Of a stretch of 8,145 nt of DNA, positions 1 through 6,143 are shown piece after piece. A program made the position numbers and the translations under genes. The notes under the pieces are model-generated. The model made no database searches. It saw only the letters and a list, made by a program, of their open reading frames with translations, and had not been told where the DNA came from. The DNA comes from [Eubacterium] saphenum (GTDB taxonomy: Bacteria > Bacillota > Clostridia > Oscillospirales > Ruminococcaceae), in the NCBI GenBank assembly GCA_004555855.1, contig SFJQ01000071.1:1-8145 (forward strand), given 5' to 3'. The stretch's first letter is position 1. Every line of letters starts with the position of its first letter.

Positions 1-1091
1 TGTTTCAGGAAGCGATATTTCACGATATCCTTCGGCTGAACGCCCTTTTCCTTTGCGATTTCGACAAGCTTATTCTGAATAAACTCAACCGTTTTCCCGT
101 CATCGTCGCCTTCAATCCAAGCCAAATCCCTCGGATACATTCTACGCATAATCTGTCCCGAGCCGAAATAAAGCCCCGAGGTTGAGATAATGGTAAACAG
201 CGCCATACACGCGAGAATGCAGATTGAAGCAAGTCCCGCGCCGTTTCGCTTCATACGGAACGACATCTGCGAGGTTGAAACGAAATGGTTTGTTTTGTAG
301 TAGTACTTTTTGTTCTTTTTGAGCAGCTTGCACACGACAACGCTCCCCGAGATAAACAGCAGAAAAGTTGCCGCGATAACCAGCACAACCGCCCCGAAAA
401 ACGCGAGAATAGCGAAAACGGGATTTTTGACAATATTTGCGAGAACGTACCCCGCGACAAGCAAAACCGCGCCGATAACCGCCGCAGCGATGTTCGATTT
501 CGGCGGTCTTTCGCCCGATTTCGCGGAGGTGAAGAGCTTTATGGGGCTTGTGCGGCTGACCTGATGAACGCCCTTCAGCAAAATCAGCGCGAACAGCATC
601 GCGTAAATCACAGCTTCCTGCCCGATAACCGTCCAGTCAACGTAAAACTCCAGCGAGTTTTCCCCGCCGAGCATATTTATGAGCAGAATTTCGACAAACT
701 TTGAGAAAAGCACGCCGAGCGAAATCCCGACAATAAGCGTGATGATGAGGATAAAAAGGTTCTCGAACACGAGGACAAGCGAAACGTTTGTTTTGCTCAT
801 TCCGAGAATGTTGTACAGTCCGAACTCGTTTTTGCGGCGTTTTAAGAGGAAGGAGTTTGTGTAGAACAGGAAAATCGCGGAAAACGCCGCGAGGATAATC
901 CAGCCGAGCCTCAGCACAACGCTTATCATCATACCGCCGGGCTGCGCGTAAACGAAGCTGCTTTCGGCGAGGAACGCGGTTATGTAGAAAACCATCATCA
1001 TTCCCACGCAAGCGAACAAAAACGGCAGATAAAACCGGAAATTTTTCTTTATTCCCGAGAGGGCAAGCCGCGGGTAGAGAAAGCCTTTCAT
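1..1091 (-). CDS. bceB: BceB-type ABC transporter permease (FtsX family), C-terminus outside window
   Basis: Membrane subunit of a peptide-antibiotic resistance transporter of the BceAB class. About 363 N-terminal residues are visible; family members are usually around 620-680 residues, so the gene continues past the left edge. It begins MKGFLYPRLALSGIKKN, a typical cytoplasmic start of the family. Strongly hydrophobic segments lie near residues 20-42, 58-82, 104-126, 156-174, 200-220, 226-250 and 284-304. The first FtsX-like four-helix block is about 58-250, with a KRRKNEFGLYNILGMSK cytoplasmic loop near 84-100. After the helix near 290-305 comes ISTSGLYFGS and a hydrophilic stretch, which is the start of the large extracellular domain used for peptide sensing in this family. 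The ATG overlaps the stop of the ATPase gene (ATGA) and has a GGAGG site 6 nt upstream, so the two are translationally coupled. The assignment to a Bce-type permease is firm; the antibiotic recognised cannot be read from sequence. Confidence 0.93.
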   Translation of the reverse strand, partial: MKGFLYPRLALSGIKKNFRFYLPFLFACVGMMMVFYITAFLAESSFVYAQPGGMMISVVLRLGWIILAAFSAIFLFYTNSFLLKRRKNEFGLYNILGMSKTNVSLVLVFENLFILIITLIVGISLGVLFSKFVEILLINMLGGENSLEFYVDWTVIGQEAVIYAMLFALILLKGVHQVSRTSPIKLFTSAKSGERPPKSNIAAAVIGAVLLVAGYVLANIVKNPVFAILAFFGAVVLVIAATFLLFISGSVVVCKLLKKNKKYYYKTNHFVSTSQMSFRMKRNGAGLASICILACMALFTIISTSGLYFGSGQIMRRMYPRDLAWIEGDDDGKTVEFIQNKLVEIAKEKGVQPKDIVKYRFLK

Positions 1092-1849
1092 AAGCCACCT
1101 CCGCTTGCGATAACGGTGAGCGTGTCGGTGATTTTCTTGTACAGCTCCTCATCGGTGCTTTCGCCGCGGTAAAGCTGATGATAAATCTCGCCGTCCTTGA
1201 TGAACAGAACGCGTTTCGCGCGGCTTGCCGCCTTAACGGAGTGCGTGACCATAAGGATTGTCTGCCCGTCCCCATTGAACTTCGCGAACAGCGACAAAAG
1301 CTCGTCCGAGGACTTGCTGTCGAGCGCGCCCGTCGGCTCGTCTGCGAGGAGAATTTTCGGCTCGGTTATCATCGCGCGCGCGGCGGCTGTCCGCTGTTTC
1401 TGACCGCCCGAGATTTCATACGGGTATTTGTCGAGAAGCTCGGTTATGCCGAGATTTTTCGCTGTGGGAAGCAGCTTTTTCATCATCGTGTCGTGCGGCA
1501 TTCCCATTAAAACGAGCGGGAGCAAGACGTTATCGCAGACGGTGAAATTATCGAGCAGATTGAACTCCTGAAAAACGAAACCGAGGTTATCGCGGCGGAA
1601 TTTCGCGATATTTTTCTCCTTGATTGCGGTGATGTCGGTACCGTCAAGCAGGACATTTCCGGAAGTCGGCTTGTCGAGCGCGGCGAGGATATTGAGCAGC
1701 GTTGTTTTTCCCGAGCCGCTCTCGCCCATAATCGCGATATATTCGCCCTTTTCAACGGTAAAAGACACGTTTGAAAGCGCGGTGACGTGGTTATTTCCAA
1801 GGCGCTGGGAGTAGATTTTTTTCACATTTCTGACTTCGAGTATAGCCAT
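1088..1849 (-). CDS. bceA: BceA-type ABC transporter ATP-binding protein
   Basis: Cytoplasmic ATPase that powers the adjoining permease. It has 253 residues, the usual length for this class. All ATPase motifs are intact: Walker A GESGSGKTT at 42-50, Q-loop Gln94 in FVFQEFNLLD, signature ISGGQKQR at 146-153, Walker B ILLADEPT at 166-173 with Asp170/Glu171, the D-loop GALD, and the switch His203 in MVTHS. The MacB/LolD-like order of motifs together with the FtsX-type partner places it in the BceA group. The start MAILEVRNVKKIY is fixed by an AAGGAGG ribosome binding site 7 nt upstream. Transcription very probably begins at its own promoter in the 88-bp gap behind the kinase gene, where a response-regulator operator sits. 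In this family the transporter both removes or releases the peptide from its lipid target and passes flux information to the kinase; that role is inferred from homology and gene order. Confidence 0.96.
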   Translation of the reverse strand: MAILEVRNVKKIYSQRLGNNHVTALSNVSFTVEKGEYIAIMGESGSGKTTLLNILAALDKPTSGNVLLDGTDITAIKEKNIAKFRRDNLGFVFQEFNLLDNFTVCDNVLLPLVLMGMPHDTMMKKLLPTAKNLGITELLDKYPYEISGGQKQRTAAARAMITEPKILLADEPTGALDSKSSDELLSLFAKFNGDGQTILMVTHSVKAASRAKRVLFIKDGEIYHQLYRGESTDEELYKKITDTLTVIASGGGL

Positions 1850-1856
1850 AAAATTA

Positions 1857-1863
1857 CCTCCTT
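1857..1863 (-). promoter_or_regulatory. Strong ribosome binding site of the ATPase gene
   Basis: Read on the minus strand the site is AAGGAGG, a full match to the Shine-Dalgarno core, 7 nt before the ATG. It fixes the start codon and suggests high translation of the transporter once induced. Confidence 0.85.
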
Positions 1864-1871
1864 TTTTTACA

Positions 1872-1900
1872 ATTATACCCGAAACCGCTTTTTTTCACAA
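1872..1900 (-). promoter_or_regulatory. Sigma-A promoter of the bceAB-type pair
   Basis: On the minus strand TTGTGA (1900-1895) lies 17 bp before a consensus TATAAT (1877-1872). The -35 box matches 4 of 6 bases, which fits a promoter that needs an activator. Predicted transcription start is near 1865, just before the ribosome binding site. Operator half-sites begin 8 bp upstream of the -35 box. Confidence 0.75.
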
Positions 1901-1908
1901 TCGATTTG

Positions 1909-1936
1909 CCTTACAATTACCTTACATTTTTGTAAG
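1909..1936 (-). promoter_or_regulatory. Response-regulator operator (TNACA-N4-TGTAA type) with tandem half-site
   Basis: TTACA-TTTT-TGTAA at 1922-1935 is a perfect inverted repeat, extended by C/G to 1921-1936. It matches the TNACA-N4-TGTAA motif described for Bce-type response regulators. A further half-site CCTTACA at 1909-1915 repeats CCTTACA at 1920-1926 with an 11-bp step, one helical turn, so three half-sites line up on one DNA face. The array sits directly upstream of the bceAB-type promoter and starts 1 bp past the kinase stop codon. Confidence 0.75.
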
Positions 1937-1937
1937 A

Positions 1938-2912
1938 TTACTCAAAATTTATTTCTTCCCTTAACAGATTTATCCTGATGACCGTCCCGTTTTTATCGCT
2001 TTCGGCGGTGATTTTGTGACCGAGCTTCCGGCAGATTTTATCGCAGAGATAAAGTCCTATTCCGCTTGATTTTTCGTCAATTCTGCCGTTCAGCCCCGTG
2101 TAACCCTTCTCGAAAATTCTCGGCAAATCCTCCGGAGAAACGCCTATTCCCGTGTCTTTAATGCAAAGCGTCTGCGGTTCTTCAAAGTAAATTTCAACGC
2201 CGCCGTAATTCGTGTATTTGACGGCGTTTGAGATGACCTGCCCGATGACAAACCCGAGCCATTTCTTATCGGAAACTATGGTTTTTCCCGATTCTTTAAA
2301 GTCAAGCGTGAGCTTTTTCCTGATAAACTGCGAGGAGAATTTTCTGATTTCACCGCGCACCAGCTCGTCCGCCGAGATTTCTCCGATAACAAAATCTGTG
2401 CTCTCCGAGGTAAGCCGCGCGTAGCACATCGCCATTTGCGTGTACTCCTCAATCCTGCGGATTTGCTCGGAAAGCTCGTTTGCATCGCACTCGCTTTGCA
2501 AAATCAGCCGCGCTGCCGCAATCGGCGTTTTAATCTGATGCGCCCAGATGGTGTAGTAATCGGACAAATCCGCGAGCTTCTGCGCGGTTTCGCTCGCGGT
2601 TTTCGCCTTCTCATCAAACAGAATTTCCAGCATTTCTGCGTATTCTTTTTCGATAAGATTGTCTGCGGCGGGGAGATTTTCGGTGGTGAGGGTGATTTCC
2701 TTTGTGCATTGACGAAGCCGTTTCACTTTCTGAGAAAACAGGATAAAATCGATGATAAACGCGGCAAAAAACACGGTAAAGCAGATTGCCGAGGCGTACA
2801 AAACGGCGGCTGTCGGGAGCGAATAGCCTGAGAAAATTGCCGCAAAAATCCCGCAGCAAGCCGCCAGAATTATCACAAAAACCGCGCGTGATTTAAGATA
2901 ATTAAGTACCAT
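1938..2912 (-). CDS. bceS: BceS-type intramembrane-sensing histidine kinase
   Basis: Sensor kinase of the module, 324 residues. Two membrane helices near 10-30 and 36-59 are separated by only a few residues, so there is no extracellular sensor domain; such kinases read their signal from the partner ABC transporter. The dimerisation helix carries the phospho-acceptor His125 in IWAHQIKTPI, the phrase typical of BceS/GraS kinases. The catalytic domain follows with N-box Asn229 (VISNAVKYT), G1 box DTGIG at 253-257, F-box IFEKGYTG near 266-273, and G2 box SSGIGLYL at 282-289. No key residue is missing. The ATG is 2 nt after the response-regulator stop codon, and a GGAG site lies 5 nt upstream, so the pair is co-transcribed. 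The stop codon abuts the operator of the downstream transporter promoter, and no terminator hairpin was seen, so read-through into the transporter genes is possible. Confidence 0.95.
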   Translation of the reverse strand: MVLNYLKSRAVFVIILAACCGIFAAIFSGYSLPTAAVLYASAICFTVFFAAFIIDFILFSQKVKRLRQCTKEITLTTENLPAADNLIEKEYAEMLEILFDEKAKTASETAQKLADLSDYYTIWAHQIKTPIAAARLILQSECDANELSEQIRRIEEYTQMAMCYARLTSESTDFVIGEISADELVRGEIRKFSSQFIRKKLTLDFKESGKTIVSDKKWLGFVIGQVISNAVKYTNYGGVEIYFEEPQTLCIKDTGIGVSPEDLPRIFEKGYTGLNGRIDEKSSGIGLYLCDKICRKLGHKITAESDKNGTVIRINLLREEINFE

Positions 2913-2914
2913 AA

Positions 2915-3586
2915 CTACTCCAGAATGTAACCCATTCCCGCTTTCGTGGAAATGAAATTATCAAGTCCGTGACTTTCGATTTTCCTGCGAAGCCGCGAAA
3001 CGTTTACGGTGAGCGTGTTGTCGTCAACGTAGCAATCCGTTTCCCAGAGCCGTTTCATCAGCTCCTCGCGGCTGACGATTTTTCCGCGGTTTTGCATAAG
3101 CGTGAGCAAAATCCGAAACTCGTTTTTGGTAAGCTCGATTTTTTCACCCGCGACAACCAGCGAAGCCTCTGCGATATTCAGCGAAGCGCCGCCGCACTCG
3201 ATGATTTCGCTTGACGAGGAAAAGTCATAGCAGCGCCGCAAAATCGCGTTTATTTTCGCCATCAGCACGGATAAATCAAACGGCTTTGCGATAAAATCAT
3301 CGCCGCCCATATTCATCGCAAGCACGATGTTCATATTGTCCGACGCGGACGAGAGAAAAACGACGGGCGCTTTCGATTTTTTTCGGATTTGCTCACACCA
3401 GAAAAAGCCGTTGTGAAAGGGAAGCCCAATGTCGAGAAGCGTGAGGTGCGGCGAAAATCGCTCGTATTCGGCGGCAATTTCGCGGAAATCCTCGGCGATT
3501 TTCACGTCAAAGCCCCACCCGTCAAGGTGCTTTTTAACTGCCTGAGCGATGGCGCTGTCGTCCTCAACGATAAAAATTTTGTACAT
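2915..3586 (-). CDS. bceR: BceR-type response regulator (OmpR/PhoB family)
   Basis: DNA-binding partner of the adjoining kinase, 223 residues. The receiver domain (about 1-118) has the acidic pair Asp9/Asp10, phospho-acceptor Asp52 in LTLLDIGLP, the conserved Ser79/Ser80 and Lys101 in IAKPF. A winged-helix domain spans about 127-222, with ELTKNEFRILLTL and the recognition region DDNTLTVNVSRLRRKI near 188-203. The frame stays open for 136 codons upstream, but the real start is MYKIFIVEDD at 3586. There a GGTGG ribosome binding site precedes the ATG, homology to receivers begins, and the promoter lies inside the would-be extension. It is the first gene of the module and is divergent from the cysteine-peptidase gene. 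It is expected to bind TNACA-N4-TGTAA sites; one perfect site lies before the ATPase gene and a degenerate one lies in its own leader. Confidence 0.95.
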   Translation of the reverse strand: MYKIFIVEDDSAIAQAVKKHLDGWGFDVKIAEDFREIAAEYERFSPHLTLLDIGLPFHNGFFWCEQIRKKSKAPVVFLSSASDNMNIVLAMNMGGDDFIAKPFDLSVLMAKINAILRRCYDFSSSSEIIECGGASLNIAEASLVVAGEKIELTKNEFRILLTLMQNRGKIVSREELMKRLWETDCYVDDNTLTVNVSRLRRKIESHGLDNFISTKAGMGYILE

Positions 3587-3600
3587 AATTCCACCAACTT

Positions 3601-3614
3601 TTGCATTTATGTAA
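3601..3614 (-). promoter_or_regulatory. Degenerate response-regulator operator in the regulator's own leader
   Basis: TTGCA-TTTA-TGTAA on the plus strand differs from the TNACA-N4-TGTAA motif at one position (G for A in the left half). It covers the transcription start predicted from the promoter at 3618-3646. This is a tentative motif match; in AT-rich DNA such near matches can be accidental. Confidence 0.35.
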
Positions 3615-3617
3615 ATT

Positions 3618-3646
3618 ATTTTAACACATTTTCGCAAGAATTGCAA
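3618..3646 (-). promoter_or_regulatory. Sigma-A promoter of the response regulator-kinase pair
   Basis: On the minus strand TTGCAA (3646-3641) is followed after 17 bp by TAAAAT (3623-3618), with a TGT just before the -10 box (extended -10). Predicted start is near 3611, about 25 nt before the ATG. It stands back to back with the peptidase promoter. Confidence 0.65.
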
Positions 3647-3649
3647 GAG

Positions 3650-3678
3650 TTGACAAAATTTTCGTTTTGTGATAAAAT
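3650..3678 (+). promoter_or_regulatory. Sigma-A promoter of the C39-like peptidase gene
   Basis: A consensus TTGACA (3650-3655) is separated by 17 bp from TAAAAT (3673-3678), preceded by TGA, an extended -10. The -35 box is 3 bp from the -35 box of the divergent response-regulator promoter, so two polymerases could not easily occupy both at once. Confidence 0.75.
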
Positions 3679-3700
3679 GAGAAAAAAACGAGAGGCAGTT

Positions 3701-4057
3701 ATGAACATAAACTATATCCACGAGCCAACCGATTTGCAGTGCGGGCAGGCGGTTCTGGCGATGCTTTTGAACACCGCGCCCGAGGAAATCTGCGAGTTCC
3801 TTCACAACGACCGTGAAACAAATCTGCGGGAAATGCAAAGCACGCTCGCGGCGCACGGCATAAACTTTTCCCGCGAACGCAAGCAGGCTTTTTCCAAAGC
3901 GGATTTGCCGAAAATCGCGCTTTTGAGCCTTGAAACGCCGCGCTGCTGGCACTGGTCGCTGTTCGCGGACGGGATTTTCTATGACCCGGAGCACGGCGTT
4001 CTCGATGACTTTCCGCAGTCTGCGAGAAAATATTTCTGGGAAATATATATGAAATAA
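3701..4057 (+). CDS. Small C39-like (papain-fold) cysteine peptidase family protein
   Basis: A 118-residue protein without a signal peptide or membrane helix, probably cytoplasmic. Near the N-terminus is EPTDLQCGQAVLAMLL (8-23), the nucleophile motif of C39-like peptidases, with Cys14. The second motif is CWHWSLFADGIFYDPEHG (82-99), giving His84 and Asp95 of a Cys-His-Asp triad. The oxyanion-hole position, six residues before the cysteine and normally Gln, is Glu8 here. The frame is open far upstream, but ATG 3701 is chosen because the promoter at 3650-3678 and an AGAGG ribosome binding site 5 nt before the ATG fit it. It is shorter than a typical bacteriocin-processing C39 domain and is not fused to a transporter. 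It is divergent from the Bce module, which may mean shared regulation, but the substrate is unknown and a non-peptidase role (for example transglutaminase-like or inactive) is possible. Confidence 0.8.
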   Translation: MNINYIHEPTDLQCGQAVLAMLLNTAPEEICEFLHNDRETNLREMQSTLAAHGINFSRERKQAFSKADLPKIALLSLETPRCWHWSLFADGIFYDPEHGVLDDFPQSARKYFWEIYMK

Positions 4058-4090
4058 GTCGGTTTAAAGCAAAAATGTGCTGAAATTTAC

Positions 4091-4119
4091 TTGACAGAAG
4101 GCGCGAAATGTTTTATAAT
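4091..4119 (+). promoter_or_regulatory. Consensus sigma-A promoter of the TrpB2 gene
   Basis: TTGACA (4091-4096), 17-bp spacer, TATAAT (4114-4119): both hexamers and the spacing are exact. Predicted transcription start is about 4126, giving a leader of roughly 40 nt. A strong unregulated promoter is the simplest reading. Confidence 0.88.
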
Positions 4120-4123
4120 AAAA

Positions 4124-4142
4124 TTGTGCGATTAACGCGCAA
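4124..4142 (+). other. Small hairpin at the 5' end of the TrpB2 mRNA
   Basis: TTGTGCG (4124-4130) can pair with CGCGCAA (4136-4142) around a 5-nt loop, with one G-U pair. It falls almost at the predicted transcript start, so it could protect the mRNA 5' end. There is no T tract after it and no Trp-rich leader peptide, so it does not look like a trp attenuator. Confidence 0.35.
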
Positions 4143-4164
4143 ATTATTGAAAGGAAAAACGAAA

Positions 4165-5538
4165 ATGAACGAGAAAATTCCGTATAAAACCTACCTTGAG
4201 GAGTCCGAGCTGCCCAAGCAGTGGTACAACGTGCGCGCTGATATGAAGAACAAGCCCGCGCCGCTGCTCAATCCCGCGACGCTGAAGCCGATGACTGCCG
4301 AGGAGCTTTCGGCGGTGTTCTGCGATGAGCTGGTTAAGCAGGAGTTGGACGACACCACGCCTTATTTTGATATTCCCGATGAAATCCGCGAGTTTTACAA
4401 GATGTACCGTCCGTCGCCGCTTGTCCGCGCGTATTGCCTTGAAAAAGCGCTGGACACGCCCGCACACATTTACTATAAATTCGAGGGAAACAACACCTCG
4501 GGAAGCCACAAGCTGAACAGCGCGATTGCACAGGCATACTACGCGAAGAAGCAGGGCTTGAAGGGCGTTACCACCGAAACCGGAGCGGGACAGTGGGGAA
4601 CGGCGCTTTCGATGGCTTGCGCTTATCTGGGCCTGGACTGCCGTGTTTATATGGTAAAATGCTCGTATGAGCAGAAGCCGTTCCGTAGAGAGGTTATGAG
4701 AACCTACGGCGCGTCGGTAACACCTTCGCCGTCCGATACCACAAACGTCGGCAGAAAAATTCTCGCCGAGCACCCCGGCACAACGGGCAGTCTTGGCTGC
4801 GCGATTTCCGAGGCAGTCGAGGCGGCGGTTTCGACAGAGGGTTACAGATATGTGCTCGGTTCGGTTTTGTCGCAGGTTTTGCTGCACCAGACGGTTATCG
4901 GTCTGGAGTCCAAGACCGCGTTCGAGAAAATCGGCGTAAAGCCCGATATCATCATCGGCTGCGCGGGAGGCGGTTCAAATCTCGGCGGCTTGGTTTCGCC
5001 GTTTGTCGGAGAAATGCTGCGCGGTGAGAATAATTACAGAATTATCGCTGTTGAACCCGCGTCCTGCCCGAGCCTTACGCGCGGAAAGTACGTTTATGAC
5101 TTCTGCGATACGGGAATGGTTTGCCCGCTCGCGAAGATGTACACGCTGGGCAGCGGATTTATTCCGTCGCCTAATCACGCGGGCGGTTTGCGTTACCACG
5201 GAATGAGCTCGATTTTGTCGCAGCTCTATGACGACAAGCTGATGGAAGCTGTTTCGGTTGAGCAGACGGCGGTATTCGCGGCAGCAGAGAAATTCGCGAG
5301 AGTTGAGGGTATCCTCCCCGCGCCCGAGAGCAGCCACGCAATCAAGGTTGCGATTGACGAGGCGCTCAAGTGCAAGGAAACGGGCGAAGCAAAGAACATT
5401 TTCTTCGGACTCACGGGAACGGGTTATTTCGATATGTACGCTTATCAGGCGTTCAACGACGGCAAGATGAGCGACTATATCCCCACGGACGAGGACCTTG
5501 CAGTCGGCTTTGCGGGACTGCCCAAGGTTGACCTTTAA
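4165..5538 (+). CDS. trpB: Tryptophan synthase beta-like protein, TrpB2 type (PLP enzyme)
   Basis: PLP-dependent lyase of fold type II, 457 residues, the usual length of the TrpB2 subfamily and longer than classical TrpB (about 400). TrpB condenses indole with serine to make tryptophan; some TrpB2 enzymes are reported to prefer O-phosphoserine. The PLP lysine is Lys116 in TSGSHKLNSA. ETGAGQWG (138-145) carries the catalytic Glu138, and Trp144 replaces the His of classical TrpB (GAGQHG), a TrpB2 mark. GCAGGGSN (265-272) is the cofactor phosphate loop. PNHAGGLRYHG (336-346) and LTGTGYFD (416-423) complete the pattern. The start at 4165 has AAAGGA 9 nt upstream; an upstream in-frame ATG at 4108 overlaps the -10 box and is rejected. 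No trpA or other trp gene adjoins, so it is a standalone enzyme, plausibly for indole salvage. A terminator follows 13 nt after the stop. Confidence 0.95.
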   Translation: MNEKIPYKTYLEESELPKQWYNVRADMKNKPAPLLNPATLKPMTAEELSAVFCDELVKQELDDTTPYFDIPDEIREFYKMYRPSPLVRAYCLEKALDTPAHIYYKFEGNNTSGSHKLNSAIAQAYYAKKQGLKGVTTETGAGQWGTALSMACAYLGLDCRVYMVKCSYEQKPFRREVMRTYGASVTPSPSDTTNVGRKILAEHPGTTGSLGCAISEAVEAAVSTEGYRYVLGSVLSQVLLHQTVIGLESKTAFEKIGVKPDIIIGCAGGGSNLGGLVSPFVGEMLRGENNYRIIAVEPASCPSLTRGKYVYDFCDTGMVCPLAKMYTLGSGFIPSPNHAGGLRYHGMSSILSQLYDDKLMEAVSVEQTAVFAAAEKFARVEGILPAPESSHAIKVAIDEALKCKETGEAKNIFFGLTGTGYFDMYAYQAFNDGKMSDYIPTDEDLAVGFAGLPKVDL

Positions 5539-5551
5539 TCAACGTTTGAAT

Positions 5552-5593
5552 AAAAAAGCGCGGTTTATCGAAAGATACTCCGCGCATTTTTTT
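5552..5593. terminator. Bidirectional intrinsic terminator between convergent trpB2-type gene and tspO
   Basis: GCGCGG (5558-5563) pairs with CCGCGC (5580-5585); inside, after a 2x2 mismatch, TATC (5566-5569) pairs with GATA (5574-5577) around a GAAA tetraloop. A6 (5552-5557) precedes and T7 (5587-5593) follows, so it can act on both strands. The last T belongs to the tspO stop codon. Confidence 0.9.
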
Positions 5594-6066
5594 CAGTTGA
5601 GAAGAGCCGTTGTGACATTCAGATAACCGGCGAAAAGCAGCCAGAGGAGATACGGAACGTTTATGAGAGCGGCTGCGGGGCGGATTTTCGCGAATTTCAC
5701 AATCATCACAATCACGAGAATGAGCAGAATTGCAAGCACGACAAACGCTGCCCAGAACGCCTGAAATCTGAAGAAAACGACGCTCCACGAGAAGTTTACG
5801 ACCAGTTGCAGCCAGTAAACACGTAGCGCGGATTTGACGCGCGCGGGTTCTCCGTCCGAGCGGTAGACGAGGAACGCGGAAATTCCCATAAGCGCGTAGA
5901 GGATTATCCAGACAATCGGGAAAACCCAGTCGGGCGGCGAAAGGGGCGGTTTTTCGAGCGTATCGTAGACTGCGCTGATGTCGCCTGCGAAAAGGCTTGA
6001 CAGCACGCCCGCAAGCTCCGCCGAAAGCACGAAAATCAGTAAATCGTACAAATTATTTCTTTTCAT
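5593..6066 (-). CDS. tspO: TspO/MBR family tryptophan-rich sensory protein
   Basis: Integral membrane protein with five helices, 157 residues, the normal TspO size. Helices lie near 7-27, 48-68, 78-98, 101-124 and 130-152. Family motifs are clear: KPPLSPPDWVFPIVWIILYALMG (39-61), VNFSWSVVFF (90-99) and PYLLWLLFAGYLN (138-150), with the aromatic residues Trp47, Trp53, Trp94 and Trp142 that line the porphyrin/cholesterol-type ligand pocket. Bacterial TspO binds tetrapyrroles and is linked to stress and porphyrin handling; its exact job here is unknown. The ATG at 6066 is preceded by AAAGGAG with 6-nt spacing; an upstream in-frame start would put a charged Cys/Arg-rich extension before the first helix and is rejected. 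The gene stands alone between two terminators, and its leader contains a long inverted repeat. No clear sigma-A promoter was found in the AT-rich DNA upstream. Confidence 0.93.
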   Translation of the reverse strand: MKRNNLYDLLIFVLSAELAGVLSSLFAGDISAVYDTLEKPPLSPPDWVFPIVWIILYALMGISAFLVYRSDGEPARVKSALRVYWLQLVVNFSWSVVFFRFQAFWAAFVVLAILLILVIVMIVKFAKIRPAAALINVPYLLWLLFAGYLNVTTALLN

Positions 6067-6080
6067 AGCCTGCTCCTTTG

Positions 6081-6143
6081 TCCGAGGGCAACACCTTACA
6101 AAACAAAGCGTTAGCCGCAAATTTTGTGGTGTTGCCCTCCGAG
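6081..6143. repeat. Long imperfect hairpin with flanking 6-bp direct repeats (possible MITE) in the tspO leader
   Basis: GAGGGCAACACC (6084-6095) is perfectly complementary to GGTGTTGCCCTC (6128-6139). After a 2-nt bulge ACAAAA (6098-6103) pairs with TTTTGT (6122-6127), and GCG/CGC (6108-6110, 6116-6118) closes the tip. TCCGAG occurs on both sides (6081-6086 and 6138-6143), partly overlapping the arms, like a target-site duplication. On the minus strand the hairpin ends just before the tspO ribosome binding site. T6 (6144-6149) follows on the plus strand, but no plus-strand gene precedes it. Confidence 0.65.

Noticed and set aside
637..1275. 212-residue open frame on the minus strand across the ATPase/permease junction
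   Set aside because: It is an Arg/Cys-rich out-of-frame shadow over two well-supported genes.
3389..3700. In-frame upstream extension of the C39-like protein to 222 residues
   Set aside because: It is antisense to the response-regulator receiver domain and crosses the promoter region; the promoter and ribosome binding site support the start at 3701.
3587..3994. In-frame upstream extension of the response regulator by 136 residues
   Set aside because: It overlaps the divergent promoters and the peptidase gene; receiver homology starts exactly at MYKIFIVEDD with a ribosome binding site before it.
4144..4887. 247-residue frame antisense to the TrpB2 gene
   Set aside because: The composition is Arg/Leu-rich with no motif, and the opposite strand is a clear PLP enzyme.
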